Origin: Haloferax denitrificans ATCC 35960
Lineage (GTDB): Archaea; Halobacteriota; Halobacteria; Halobacteriales; Haloferacaceae
Length of the DNA stretch: 64,000 nt
Assembly (NCBI RefSeq): GCF_000337795.1
Contig: NZ_AOLP01000018.1
Span: 124,001-188,000 of the forward strand
Direction: 5' to 3'
Made by a program: the position numbers and the translations under genes. The notes under the pieces were generated by a model. That model saw only the letters and a program-made list of their open reading frames with translations, was not told the origin of the DNA and searched no databases. Below are positions 41,127-49,828 of the stretch, piece after piece (within the stretch, counting starts at the first letter, position 1; every line of letters starts with the position of its first letter).

Positions 41127-41960
41127 TTACGGATACAGGCCTTTGCCGCGGAACCCGTCGAAGTAGTGCCTGACGACGCCGTTCAGCGTTCGCGGCTCGC
41201 TCGTGGCGAGGTTGTGACCCGCTCCGGAGAACAGCGCGAGCGTCGCGTCCGCGACGCCGTCTTTGAGTTCCCGAATCCGCGGCTCGGGAAAGAGTCGGTC
41301 CGATTTTCCGGCGGCGACGAGCGTCGGCGCGTCGATATCGCCGAGTATCTCCCGGGAGTCGTGTTCGAGACAGGCCGTACAGGAGACGACGGCGTCGGCG
41401 GGGACGGCGGGTCGGAGGTCGACCACCCGGCCGGCCGCCTCGATGAGCGCCGGGGCGACCGTCGCTTCGAGGCCGGTCGCGGACTCCCGTTCCGCGTCGG
41501 CGACGACTTCTGCCCAGTTGCCCTTGCCCGCCAGCGAGCGCCAGCGCGTCACGACGTTCTCGCCGTGGCCGCCGAGTCGCGTCCCGGCGGAGACGACCGC
41601 CAGCGAGTCAACGTAGTCGCCGTAGTCGGCGGCGAGATACTGGGCGACGAGGCCGCCCATCGAGACGCCGATAACGTCCGCCGGCCAGAGGTCCTGTTCG
41701 TCGATGACGCCCGCGTAGCCCGCGGCCATGTCGCGCGTGGTCGACCCGACCGGGAGGTGTCGCGGCCGGCCGACTACCCACACGTCGCGGTCGTCGAACT
41801 CGCGGAACAGACCGGCGAGCGCCATCGCGGTTCCGCGGTTCGGGTCGATGCGCTGGAAGGCGTCGGAGAGGCCGGGAAGCACCACGAGCGGGTCGGCGTC
41901 GGCGTCGCCGAAGCGGTAGTAGGGCCGCCGGCCGCCGAGCATGCCGTAGTCGAGGTCCAT
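41127..41960 (-). CDS. Alpha/beta-fold hydrolase
   Basis: The 277-residue protein has a complete alpha/beta-hydrolase pattern: PLVVLPGLSDAFQRIDPNRG, the nucleophile elbow ADVIGVSMGGLVAQYLAADY (Ser in GVSMGG, about residue 97), the strand APTLVAAGKSDRLFPEP with an acid, and the terminal SGAGHNLATSEP with the His. The lid region is acidic. ATG 41960 begins MDLDYGMLGGRRPYYRFG. Such proteins include esterases, lactonases and haloperoxidases; the substrate is unknown. It precedes an MBL-fold gene on the same strand by transcription order (that gene lies upstream). Confidence 0.88.
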   Translation of the reverse strand: MDLDYGMLGGRRPYYRFGDADADPLVVLPGLSDAFQRIDPNRGTAMALAGLFREFDDRDVWVVGRPRHLPVGSTTRDMAAGYAGVIDEQDLWPADVIGVSMGGLVAQYLAADYGDYVDSLAVVSAGTRLGGHGENVVTRWRSLAGKGNWAEVVADAERESATGLEATVAPALIEAAGRVVDLRPAVPADAVVSCTACLEHDSREILGDIDAPTLVAAGKSDRLFPEPRIRELKDGVADATLALFSGAGHNLATSEPRTLNGVVRHYFDGFRGKGLYP

Positions 41961-42077
41961 ACCCGAACCGACGGCCCGGCGCGGCAAAATCGTTCGGTCC
42001 GTTCGCCAGTCCGTCCGACTGTCCGGTTGTCTGTCTGGCCGTCCGGTTGTCCTGCTGTCCGCCCCGCCGTCGCCGTC

Positions 42078-42785
42078 TCAGACTTGCTCGGGGTCGTCGA
42101 GGACGACCGGGATGCCGCGGTTCGCCACGTCCACGACGAAGGCGTCCGGGTCGGTTTCGAGAAGCGGGATGGTGTTGTAGTGAATCGGGAGCACGAGGTC
42201 CGGGTCGAGCGTCTCAGCGAGGTCGGCGGCCTCGCGGCGGTCCATCACGACCGAACCGCCGATGTTGGCGAGGAACAGCGACACTTCGAGGTGTTCGTGG
42301 CCCGGAAGCACGTCGGAGTCGCCGGGCCAGAAGACGGTCCGGTCGGCGATAGAGATGTGGAAGCCACAGCCGAATCCGCGGGGGTGGACCACGTCGCCGT
42401 CGCGGAGGTGGGGTCCCTCGGGGTCGTTGAACGCCGGGAGCGACCACACGTCCACCTCGCCGACGGTCAGGTGGTCCTCCTCGCCGACGCGGACCGTCTC
42501 GTAGGGGAGGTCTTCGACCGGCACCACGTCGCGGTCGATGGTCGCGGCGTCGACCCCCTCGAACGCGACGACGGTCGCGTCGGCGTCGGCGACCTGCTCG
42601 ATGGCGCCGGAGTCGTAGTGGTGGTTGTGCGTGACCAAAATCAGGTCGCCGTCGCGGGCGTAGTAGTCGTCGAGGACGCCGTAGCGGCCGGGGTCGAAGT
42701 AGACGACGAAGCCGTCGGGCGACTCGATTCTGACGGTCGCGTAGCCGAGCCACGACACGTCGAGGCCGTCGTGTTTGATGGTCAT
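42078..42785 (-). CDS. MBL-fold metal-dependent hydrolase (UPF0173-like)
   Basis: The 235-residue protein has a metallo-beta-lactamase fold with the metal motif VTHNHHYDSGAIEQV (His-x-His-x-x-Asp), a later FWPGDSDVLPGH and LVLPIHYNTIPL supplying further ligands. The opening VSWLGYATVRIESPDGFVVYFDP matches the UPF0173/UlaG-like branch. These hydrolases act on esters or phosphodiesters; the substrate is unknown. ATG 42785 is chosen over the slightly longer reading because MTIKHDGLDVSWLG starts the fold. Confidence 0.88.
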   Translation of the reverse strand: MTIKHDGLDVSWLGYATVRIESPDGFVVYFDPGRYGVLDDYYARDGDLILVTHNHHYDSGAIEQVADADATVVAFEGVDAATIDRDVVPVEDLPYETVRVGEEDHLTVGEVDVWSLPAFNDPEGPHLRDGDVVHPRGFGCGFHISIADRTVFWPGDSDVLPGHEHLEVSLFLANIGGSVVMDRREAADLAETLDPDLVLPIHYNTIPLLETDPDAFVVDVANRGIPVVLDDPEQV

Positions 42786-42894
42786 ACCCGACACCTCGAA
42801 CCGAGGGGTCAAAAGCGCGGCTCTCGGTGAGGGTCGGTCGGTGCGGACGGGTGGCGGGTGGTGGGTGGCGGGTTGCGGATGCGCGGGGTCCCGC

Positions 42895-43245
42895 TCAGAC
42901 GAGCGTGTCGCGCAGGACGCCGAACACGACGAGGCTCCACAGGAACAACCCGGCCCCGTAGAACAGGAGGGTGACGCGGAGCGAGGTGTCCGTCTCCACG
43001 GGGGACCACAGTCCCGCGTTCGAGACGACTCTGTTCGTCCCGCCTTTCTCGCCCGCGTGTTCGACGTTGCTGGGCCCCATCTGACCCACGGCCCCGCCGC
43101 CGAGCACGACGAGCAGTACGCCGACGCCGGTCAACCCGAGCATGTACATCCCCGAGTGCGTGGCGAAATACACCCCGCCGACCGTGAGCAGACCGAGGAA
43201 GCCGGTGTAGAGGACGACCGGCTTCCAGAGGGCGTCAAGATTCAT
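42895..43245 (-). CDS. Three-helix membrane protein, unknown
   Basis: The 116-residue protein has three predicted membrane helices: PVVLYTGFLGLLTVGGVYFA, YMLGLTGVGVLLVVLGG and LRVTLLFYGAGLFLWSLVVFGVL. A polar loop of about 35 residues lies between helices 2 and 3. No family is recognised. It sits between the DNA ligase and the MBL gene on the same strand. Confidence 0.75.
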   Translation of the reverse strand: MNLDALWKPVVLYTGFLGLLTVGGVYFATHSGMYMLGLTGVGVLLVVLGGGAVGQMGPSNVEHAGEKGGTNRVVSNAGLWSPVETDTSLRVTLLFYGAGLFLWSLVVFGVLRDTLV

Positions 43246-43316
43246 GGGGAACCACCGTCCGAAGATGTCGACGCACAGATACTATATCTCTTTGGGCGAC
43301 CCGCGGCGAGCGTCAC

Positions 43317-45074
43317 TCACTGCGACTCGGCCAGTCGCTCGACGCGCGCCAGCGAGTCGGCCGTTTCGGCGGTCTTGTCCTCGCGGACGGTGACGAACCG
43401 CGGGAACCGAAGCGCGTAGCCCGAGGAGTACGTCGGCGACGCCTGTATCTCCTCGTAGCCGACCTCGAAGACGACCGACGGGCGGATGTCGACCTCCTTG
43501 CCCGCCTCGCGTTCGATTTCGGGTTCGAGGAGGTCGGTCAACTCGGCCAACTCCTCGTCGGTGATGCCCGTGGCGACCTTGCCGATGGTCTCGAAGGCGT
43601 CGTCGCCCGAGTCGGCTTCGACGCGGGCCGAAAGCAGGAACGTCCCGAGGAACTCCGCGCGGCGGCCCTCGCCCCACTCCGCGCCGGTGACGACGAGGTC
43701 CAGCGTCTCCACGTCGGGCTTGCGCTTCAGCCAGTTCTTCCCGCGGTCGCCCGGTGAGTACGGCGCGTCGGGGTTCTTCAGCATGATGCCCTCGTGGCCG
43801 GCGTCGAGGGCGTCGGCCTCGTAGGCGGCGATTTCCTCGGCGTCGTCCGAGAGGAGGAGGTCCGAGACGGCCGCCGAGTCGCCGCCGAGGACCGCGGTCA
43901 GTCGGTCGTGGCGGGCGGAAAGCGGGTCGGTGAGGAGGTCGTCGCCGCCGGCGTGCAGGCAGTCGAACGCCCGGAGTTCGACGCGGACCTCCTCGCGCAT
44001 CCGCCCCACGTCGTGCTTGCGGCGGAAGCGTCGGAGAATCTCCTGAAACGGGAGGGGTTCGCCGTCGTCGTCCATCGCCACGACCTCGCCGTCGAGGATG
44101 ACGGGTTCGTCGACCGCGTCCGCGACGAACTCGACCACCTCGGGGAGCGCGCCGGTCACGTCCTCCATGTTGCGCGAGAACAGCGAGACCTCGCCGTCGA
44201 CGTCGCGGTGGACCTGCACGCGCGCGCCGTCGAACTTGGTCTCGACCGCGGCGGTCTCCCACTCGTCGAGCGCGTCGGCGGCGGTGCCGGCCTGCGCCAG
44301 CATCGCCTGCACGGGGCGGCCGACTTCGAGGCGGACCCCGTCGAGGCCGGCTTCGCCCTCGTCGCGGGCGAGTTCGGCGACCATGCCGTAGTCGTTCGAC
44401 ACCTGTAGAGCGCGGGCGACGGCGGCGATGGCCTCGTTCCGGCTCGTTCGGGCGGCGTCTTCGGTCTCCGAGTCGGCGTCGTCGTCGCGGATAGCGGCGG
44501 CGTCCGCGGGGTCGACCAAGAACGCCTCCGCGACGGCGTCGCGGACGGTTCCCTCGCCGACGCCGATGCGCATCTCGGAGAGGACGAGCCGCGCGAGGAA
44601 GCGCGCCTCGTCGGGGTCGGTCCGGTTGAACAGGCCGTAGAGCGTCTTGAGCTTCGTCTCCTCGCTCCCCGAACCGGAGGCGGCCGCGAGGGCGCGGAGC
44701 TCCGAGTCGACTTCGGCGACGGTCAGGCCGTCCTGTCCGCCCGAGCCGAAGGCGGCGAGGCCGCGCTGGCCGCCGAAGTCGTAGCTCGCGGCGACCGCGC
44801 CGATTTCGCCGCGGTCGGCGAGGCGGTCTTCCACGTCGTCGGCCGAGACGTTCGGGCCGGCGGCGCGGGCGATGGCCTCGTGGCAGAGCCGCGGGCCGAT
44901 GTCGAGCGTGGTCGAGTCCCACGCGGGGAAGACGCGACCCTGGACGAACCGGGCGACCGTCGGGAGGTCGTCGCCGGCGTCGCGAAAGAGGTCTGAGAGG
45001 AGCGAGACGACCGCGAGGTCCGCTGGCTCGGCTTCTATCTCGGCGGCGCGGGCGGCGAACTCGGCGAACTGCAT
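43317..45074 (-). CDS. ligA: ATP-dependent DNA ligase LigA
   Basis: LigA seals nicks in DNA during replication and repair. The 585-residue protein has an N-terminal DNA-binding domain (QFAEFAARAAEIEAEPADLA). The nucleotidyltransferase motif I is ETKFDGARVQVHRDVDG, with the adenylated Lys near residue 280. VILDGEVVAMDDDGEPLPFQ and motif IV/V GIMLKNPDAPYSPGDRGKNW-LK follow, then the OB fold to the C-terminus. All nucleotidyl motifs are intact. It is the ATP-dependent type used as the main replicative ligase in archaea. ATG 45074 fits the family; upstream codons are shadow. A GCS-like gene diverges from it. Confidence 0.96.
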   Translation of the reverse strand: MQFAEFAARAAEIEAEPADLAVVSLLSDLFRDAGDDLPTVARFVQGRVFPAWDSTTLDIGPRLCHEAIARAAGPNVSADDVEDRLADRGEIGAVAASYDFGGQRGLAAFGSGGQDGLTVAEVDSELRALAAASGSGSEETKLKTLYGLFNRTDPDEARFLARLVLSEMRIGVGEGTVRDAVAEAFLVDPADAAAIRDDDADSETEDAARTSRNEAIAAVARALQVSNDYGMVAELARDEGEAGLDGVRLEVGRPVQAMLAQAGTAADALDEWETAAVETKFDGARVQVHRDVDGEVSLFSRNMEDVTGALPEVVEFVADAVDEPVILDGEVVAMDDDGEPLPFQEILRRFRRKHDVGRMREEVRVELRAFDCLHAGGDDLLTDPLSARHDRLTAVLGGDSAAVSDLLLSDDAEEIAAYEADALDAGHEGIMLKNPDAPYSPGDRGKNWLKRKPDVETLDLVVTGAEWGEGRRAEFLGTFLLSARVEADSGDDAFETIGKVATGITDEELAELTDLLEPEIEREAGKEVDIRPSVVFEVGYEEIQASPTYSSGYALRFPRFVTVREDKTAETADSLARVERLAESQ

Positions 45075-45192
45075 CGTCCGTGGGTATCGCCGCGCGGGGC
45101 AAAAGCGTCTCGACAGTCGTCGGGGTTGTGATTCGCTACCGAACGTCCGGAGTGCCGGGAAGTTGAAGGCGTTCGACGCCGGAACGCCGGGT

Positions 45193-46722
45193 ATGAGCGA
45201 CGACCTCGCAGAGCGCGTCGAAGACGTGCTCGCGGTCGACGCGGCCGAGTTCGAAGCGCAAGCGAAAGCCGACGCGGAGGTGCTCAAGCGCGAACTGCGC
45301 GAGGGGACCTTCGACAACCACCAGTCAATCGTCGGCTTGGAGTACGAGTTCTACGCCGTCTCCGACGGTCGCTGGTCCGCGAGCGAAGACGACGTGCACG
45401 CGCTCATGCGGGTCCCGCGCCGACTGCTCGGCCTCATGGGATTCGAGAAGGAACTGGGGCTCCACAACGCCGAGATGACCACGAGCCCCCAACCGCTGAA
45501 CCCCCACGGCCTCCGCGCGCAGGAGTCCGAGGTCCGCGCCCGACTCGACGCCGCGCTCGACTGCGCCGCCGCCGAGGGGATGCGACTCGTCTCCGACGGG
45601 ATGTGGAGCATCCCGCCGGCCGGCGAGAGCGCCCGCGAGTACCTGACCGACTCCGTCACCGACGGGGGCGTCCGCCTCGCGACGAACATGAGCAACTCCG
45701 TGCGGTATCACGCGATGGCCAACGGGCCGACCGCCCCGGCGTCGTTCACGCTCGACGCGCCGCACGTCTCGCTCGAAGCGGACACCGTGATGCCGGAGGC
45801 GCTCATCACGTCCATTCAGCCGCACTATCAGGTCCCGCACGCCGACGACCTGCCGTACCACTTCAACTACGCGCTCCGGGTCGCCGGCCCGCTCCTCGCG
45901 CTCGGCGTCAACTCGCCGTTCTTCCCCGCCGACCTCTACGACGAGGACGCGACGGCCGACGAGATTCTCGCCGACGGCTGGGACGAGAACCGAATCGCGG
46001 TGTTCGAGTCGGTGCTCAACTCCGGCGACCACGAGAAGGTCGCCTTCCCCGGCGACCTCGACACCGTCGAGGACGCCGTCGACCGCGTCGTCGAGGACTC
46101 CACGATGGTCCCCATGTCGGTCGAACGCGGCGACCGGTTCGACGACGACTTCGCCACGCTCCGCCGGAAACACGGCACCTACTGGCGGTGGGTCCGCCCG
46201 GTGTTCGACGGCGCGTCCCGGTCGTCGGCCAACGCCCGCATCGAGTTCCGCCCCATCGCGGGCCAGCCGACCGTCCGCGACTCCGTGGCGTTTCAGGCCG
46301 CCTTCGCGGGCCTCATGGAGCGGCTCCCCCGACTCGACCACCCCGTCATCGACCTCGACTGGGAGGCCGCGGAGGAGAACTTCTACACCGCGATGCGCGA
46401 GGGCCCCCACGGCGACCTGCGCTGGATAGACGTCGACGGCGACGAGGCGACCGGCGCGGACCTCTACGAGGACCTGCTCGTCCACGCGCGCGACGGGCTC
46501 CGGCTCGCGGGCTGTTCCGAGGAGGAGGCCAACTACTACCTCGAACCCCTGCGAAAGCGCGTCGAGACGGGCGTCACGCCGGCCGACTGGAAGCGCGCCC
46601 GCGTCGGCGACGCGCTCGACGACGGCGGCGACTTCGAGGCGGCGCTCCGCGAGATGCAACGCGAGTACGTCGAACGGCAGTCCGACTCGCTCCTCGAAGG
46701 CGCGTTCTCGGACTGGCTCTGA
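45193..46722 (+). CDS. Glutamate-cysteine ligase-like (GCS2-family) enzyme
   Basis: The 509-residue protein resembles the GCS2 carboxylate-amine ligase family. The Glu-rich metal/ATP motif is VGLEYEFYAVSDGRWS (about residues 50-65), with LGLHNAEMTTSPQPLNPHG, SDGMWSIPPAGESAREYLTD, and the substrate region LATNMSNSVRYHAM. Later segments are YRVPH-like ITSIQPHYQVPHADDLPYHF and ANARIEFRPIAGQPTVRDS. Haloarchaea make gamma-glutamylcysteine rather than glutathione, so an ATP-dependent ligation of glutamate to an amine is the likely reaction. Whether this is the cysteine-using enzyme or a paralogue for another amine cannot be told; no gene symbol is given. It diverges from ligA. Confidence 0.8.
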   Translation: MSDDLAERVEDVLAVDAAEFEAQAKADAEVLKRELREGTFDNHQSIVGLEYEFYAVSDGRWSASEDDVHALMRVPRRLLGLMGFEKELGLHNAEMTTSPQPLNPHGLRAQESEVRARLDAALDCAAAEGMRLVSDGMWSIPPAGESAREYLTDSVTDGGVRLATNMSNSVRYHAMANGPTAPASFTLDAPHVSLEADTVMPEALITSIQPHYQVPHADDLPYHFNYALRVAGPLLALGVNSPFFPADLYDEDATADEILADGWDENRIAVFESVLNSGDHEKVAFPGDLDTVEDAVDRVVEDSTMVPMSVERGDRFDDDFATLRRKHGTYWRWVRPVFDGASRSSANARIEFRPIAGQPTVRDSVAFQAAFAGLMERLPRLDHPVIDLDWEAAEENFYTAMREGPHGDLRWIDVDGDEATGADLYEDLLVHARDGLRLAGCSEEEANYYLEPLRKRVETGVTPADWKRARVGDALDDGGDFEAALREMQREYVERQSDSLLEGAFSDWL

Positions 46723-46842
46723 GGGAGCCGTTCGCCCCCGTTCTCGGGTCAGCGACGGCGCTCGGGGCCGTTCTCGTCGGTCGCTGACGCTCTCGCGTTT
46801 TGTCGGAGCAATAACTATTATCGCGTCCAGCGAAGACCGCGT

Positions 46843-47220
46843 ATGGTCTCCCGTCGGACGAAAGCGGTCGCCCAACTCGGTATCGCAGTTCTCACCACGG
46901 TCTGGATGGTGTCGATGCGCCGTCTGCTCCGCTCCAGCGACGACGAGTCGCACGAACCGACGCCGCTGTCGCCGAGCGGGGTCGCCGTCGGCTGGGCGTG
47001 GGGAATCGGACAGGTGTGGGCGTACGACCGCGATAGCTGGGGGGTTCGTACGAGCCGGCGTCGCGGGATGGCCGTCAGCCTCGTCGGTATCGGGGTCCAG
47101 CGCCGACTGCTCCCCCGCACCGAGTCGTTCCAGTACAGCTTCGGGCTCGGGCGCGTCCTCGGCGTGGTCGTCTACCGGACGTGGTACGGACTGTTGCGGC
47201 CGCTTCCGGGCGACGACTGA
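46843..47220 (+). CDS. Small basic membrane-associated protein, unknown
   Basis: The 125-residue protein has a basic N-terminus, a first hydrophobic segment (AVAQLGIAVLTTVWMVSM), a second at SPSGVAVGWAWGIGQVWAY, and a third near SFGLGRVLGVVVYRTWYGLL. It is rich in Trp and Arg. No family is recognised. An AT-rich promoter stretch (AATAACTATTATCG) lies about 25-35 nt upstream. It converges with psmB. Confidence 0.6.
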   Translation: MVSRRTKAVAQLGIAVLTTVWMVSMRRLLRSSDDESHEPTPLSPSGVAVGWAWGIGQVWAYDRDSWGVRTSRRRGMAVSLVGIGVQRRLLPRTESFQYSFGLGRVLGVVVYRTWYGLLRPLPGDD

Positions 47221-47330
47221 GTGAGAACTGCGGCCGGGGGTGTTCCGTCGCGGGAGTCCCACTGCGAGAGTCCAGCCGGTCCCGCCGGTGGGAAATCGAA
47301 AACGAAGAGAAACCGCCGACTGCGGGCGAC

Positions 47331-48062
47331 TTATTCGAGGCCTTCGAAGTTCTGGTGGCGCTGGATGTCGACGCCGTCCTCGGTGACGACGGCGATGTTG
47401 ATGCCGTTACCCGAGGCGAGGTCGCGCTCGACCGCAGAGCGGATGGCTTTCGTGGCGACCTGCTTCGCCTCGTCGATGCTGAGGCCGTCTTCGAACTCCT
47501 GTTCGAGCACACCGAGGGCGTACTGACTGCCGGAGCCGGTGACGGTGTACTCCTCTTCGAGGATGGAGCCGGCGGGGTCGATGCTGTAGATGTGCGGGCC
47601 GGTCTCGTCGACGCCGCCGAGGATGGGCTGGACGACGTAGAACCCGCCCGAGCGGAGGAAGTTGCCGACGAGCGTCGACAGCGCCTGCATGCTCATGTCC
47701 TCTCCGCGGCGGGCCTCGTAGAGTCGGACCTCGGCGCGGAGGGAACTGATGAGCGACTGGGCGGCCGACACGGAGCCGGCGATGGTCAGCGCGCCCGTCG
47801 GGTGAATCTCTTCGACCTTCTGGACGTCCTTCGAGGAGACCATGTAGCCCATGCTCGCGCGCATGTCGGTCGCGAGGACGACGCCGTCTTCGGTCTTGAT
47901 ACCGACGGTGGTCGTTCCGGTCTTCGTCTCTTTGTCTCCGAGCTCGTCGGCGCGACGCTCGGCGTGCGGGAACTCGCCGAGCTCGGGGCCGAACACGTTC
48001 GAGCGGTCGCCGTTCAGCGAGTCGAGACGGCCGGAGAACTCGTCGTGAGTCGGGGTACGCAT
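47331..48062 (-). CDS. psmB: 20S proteasome beta subunit
   Basis: PsmB is the proteolytic subunit of the archaeal 20S proteasome. The 243-residue precursor has a 49-residue propeptide and the cleavage site ETKTG|TTTVGIKTEDGVVLATD, so autoprocessing should expose Thr50 as the catalytic residue. Other active-site residues are seen: Asp (ATD), Arg in the same strand, and Lys82-like V-S-S-K-DVQKVEEI. The G-S-G-SQYALGVLE core follows. The ATG at 48062 gives exactly the known Haloferax-type length; the reading from 48077 is longer. A TATA box lies 25-31 nt upstream. The alpha subunits are not in this window. Confidence 0.97.
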   Translation of the reverse strand: MRTPTHDEFSGRLDSLNGDRSNVFGPELGEFPHAERRADELGDKETKTGTTTVGIKTEDGVVLATDMRASMGYMVSSKDVQKVEEIHPTGALTIAGSVSAAQSLISSLRAEVRLYEARRGEDMSMQALSTLVGNFLRSGGFYVVQPILGGVDETGPHIYSIDPAGSILEEEYTVTGSGSQYALGVLEQEFEDGLSIDEAKQVATKAIRSAVERDLASGNGINIAVVTEDGVDIQRHQNFEGLE

Positions 48063-48086
48063 TGTCAGCGATTGCACTTCGGCGCT

Positions 48087-48093
48087 GATAAAT
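48087..48093 (-). promoter_or_regulatory. TATA box for psmB
   Basis: Minus-strand ATTTATC lies 25-31 nt before the psmB ATG, consistent with a leaderless mRNA. Confidence 0.5.
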
Positions 48094-48210
48094 GCAACCC
48101 TTCACCTCGCCGTTGCCGGTGCCAAAGCGTCAGACGCGCGTCGGCGGCGGCCGCGCGGGGCGGTCGCTCGCGGCGAGCGGCGTCGGAAGGAGGGAGTCGC
48201 GCGAGTCGGC

Positions 48211-48384
48211 TTAGCGACCCGCGGCGCGTTCGTAGGCGGTTCCGGTCGTCTCCACGAGCCGGCGAATCGGGAGGGTCACACCCATCCGGCGAGCGGCGAG
48301 CGCGATGGGGAGGAGCGCGATACCCATCGCGACCGATAGCTGGTAGGCGGCAAACAGGACGTACTTGGTTAGGCGGGGAATCAT
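48211..48384 (-). CDS. Small one-helix protein, unknown
   Basis: The 57-residue protein starts MIPRLTKYVLFAAYQL and has one hydrophobic helix (LFAAYQLSVAMGIALLPIALAA) followed by a basic amphipathic tail. A strong TATA box (TTTATATA) lies 36-43 nt upstream on the minus strand, which supports expression and the ATG at 48384 over longer readings. No family is recognised. Confidence 0.62.
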   Translation of the reverse strand: MIPRLTKYVLFAAYQLSVAMGIALLPIALAARRMGVTLPIRRLVETTGTAYERAAGR

Positions 48385-48724
48385 CACCGTGTCCTCAGTG
48401 GAGGCTCGGGGGGTGCCAGTATATAAATCTTCTCTCAGCCGGGTGCGCAATACCCCGACGCTGTCTGCCGATTAAAGCGCACTTGTCTCTACTCCAACTA
48501 GACCGACTATTCGGCGTGGGTCGCGCGTGACCCGCGGAGGGCTTTTCCATAAGTTATAGCGATTATCGCCGTGGCATGCGCGGGTCCCGCGCGCTCCGGT
48601 CGACCAGTGGGAGTGTCGCAGATTCGAACGCGTCGCGACCGGCGCGCGCGCCGGGTGTGTGAATCCCACGCGCCCCGGCGCTCGAACCACAAGACACGAA
48701 ACCCCACCGGCGCGTAACGTGTGT
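48385..48724. other. Non-coding gap with promoters and a hairpin
   Basis: No gene is seen in these 340 bases. They hold the minus-strand TATA box at 48420-48427, a hairpin-forming GTGGGTC...GACCCGC at about 48517-48534 with GGAGGGCTTTT just after it, and an AT-rich CATAAGTTATAG at about 48549-48560. A TTCGAA-containing stretch at 48622-48628 does not form a tRNA. Confidence 0.55.
48420..48427 (-). promoter_or_regulatory. Strong TATA box for the small gene 48211-48384
   Basis: Minus-strand TTTATATA, a near-consensus haloarchaeal TATA, lies 36-43 nt before the ATG at 48384, giving a predicted 5' leader of about 10-15 nt. Confidence 0.6.
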
Positions 48725-49084
48725 ATGAGCAACTATCTCGTCGCGATGGAGGCGGCCTGGTTGGTCCGGGACGTAGAAGACATCGACGACGCCATCGGCG
48801 TCGCGGTCAGCGAGGCCGGCAAGCGACTCAACCAGAAGGACAAGGAGTACGTCGAGGTCGAAGTGGGCGCGACGCCCTGTCCCGCCTGTGGCGAACCGTT
48901 CGACTCCGCGTTCATCGCGGCCAACACCGCCCTCGTCGGCCTGCTCCTCGAAATCAAGATTTTCAACGCGGACGGCGAGAAGCACGCCTCCCGCATCGCG
49001 AAAAGCGAGGTCGGCGGCGCGCTCCGCGACGTCCCCCTCGACGTTATCGACATCCGCGAGTTCGACTCCGACGAAGACCAGTAA
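48725..49084 (+). CDS. DUF555/UPF0212 archaeal protein
   Basis: The 119-residue protein belongs to the archaeal DUF555 (UPF0212) family. The start NYLVAMEAAWLVRDVEDIDDAIGVAVSEAG and a single knuckle-like CPACGEPFDSAFIAANTALVGLLLEIKIFNAD are characteristic. The conserved CxxC suggests metal binding; function is unknown. ATG 48725 gives the normal family length. Confidence 0.88.
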   Translation: MSNYLVAMEAAWLVRDVEDIDDAIGVAVSEAGKRLNQKDKEYVEVEVGATPCPACGEPFDSAFIAANTALVGLLLEIKIFNADGEKHASRIAKSEVGGALRDVPLDVIDIREFDSDEDQ

Positions 49085-49239
49085 CGCCGCGCCGTCGCGC
49101 CCGGCCGCACCGCGTCGCGCCGACCACCGCACTCGGGGCGACCACCGACACGAGCGACCGATTTTCGCGGCGCCCGCGACGCTCCACCCCCGGTGAGCGA
49201 CCGGAACACTTTTTCATAACTACGGGTTATCACTCCGGC

Positions 49240-49779
49240 ATGGAACTCCCCACGCCCCAAGACCTCAGGGAACGGCGGAACTCCCTCGAGTTGACGCAGA
49301 GCAAACTCGCCGACATGGCCGGCGTCTCCCAGCCGCTCATCGCTCGCATCGAGGGCGGCGACGTCGACCCGCGGCTCTCGACGCTCCGGCGCATCGTCGA
49401 GGCGCTGGACGAGGCCGAAGGGCGCATCGTTCGCGCGGAGGACATCATGAACACGACCGTCCGGAGCGTCGCCCCCGACAACTCCGTCCGCGAGGCGCGC
49501 GACATCATGCTCGACGCCGGCTTCTCGCAGTTGCCCGTCATCGAGAACGGCCGGCCGCTCGGCATCATCTCGAACGCCGACATCCGCCACGTTCAGGAAG
49601 ACGACGTCACCGACCGCCCGGTCAACGAGGTCATGTCCGAGGGCGTCACGACCGTCGAACCCGAGACGACGCTGGACGAAATCGGCGTCTACCTCGACCA
49701 CAACTCGGCTATCATCGTCGTCGAGAGCGGCGAGACGGTCGGCATCATCACCGAGGCCGACATCGCGGCCCACATCTGA
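49240..49779 (+). CDS. HTH-CBS regulator
   Basis: The 179-residue protein joins a helix-turn-helix of the Xre/cro type (LPTPQDLRERRNSLELTQSKLADMAGVSQPLIARIEGGDVDPRLSTLRRIVEALDE, residues about 3-62) to a pair of CBS domains (MNTTVRSVAPDNSVREARDIML... and MSEGVTTVEPETTLDEIGVYL...GIITEADI). CBS pairs bind adenine nucleotides such as AMP, ATP or SAM, so this is likely a nucleotide-sensing transcription factor. It is a common archaeal architecture. ATG 49240 starts the HTH directly. An AT-rich CATAACTACGGGTTATC lies just upstream. Targets are unknown. Confidence 0.9.
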   Translation: MELPTPQDLRERRNSLELTQSKLADMAGVSQPLIARIEGGDVDPRLSTLRRIVEALDEAEGRIVRAEDIMNTTVRSVAPDNSVREARDIMLDAGFSQLPVIENGRPLGIISNADIRHVQEDDVTDRPVNEVMSEGVTTVEPETTLDEIGVYLDHNSAIIVVESGETVGIITEADIAAHI

Positions 49780-49828
49780 GGCGGTCCCCGACACCGGCGA
49801 CGGCTCTCCGGCGCACGTCGCTTCGGAC

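Noticed and set aside
41994-42065. GTCCGGTTGTC-like short repeats between two hydrolase genes
   Set aside because: Imperfect low-complexity units of changing length in a short spacer; not a defined element.
48600-48690. tRNA-like GATTCGAAC stretch
   Set aside because: A local stem is possible but no D-arm, anticodon arm or acceptor stem can be built around it.
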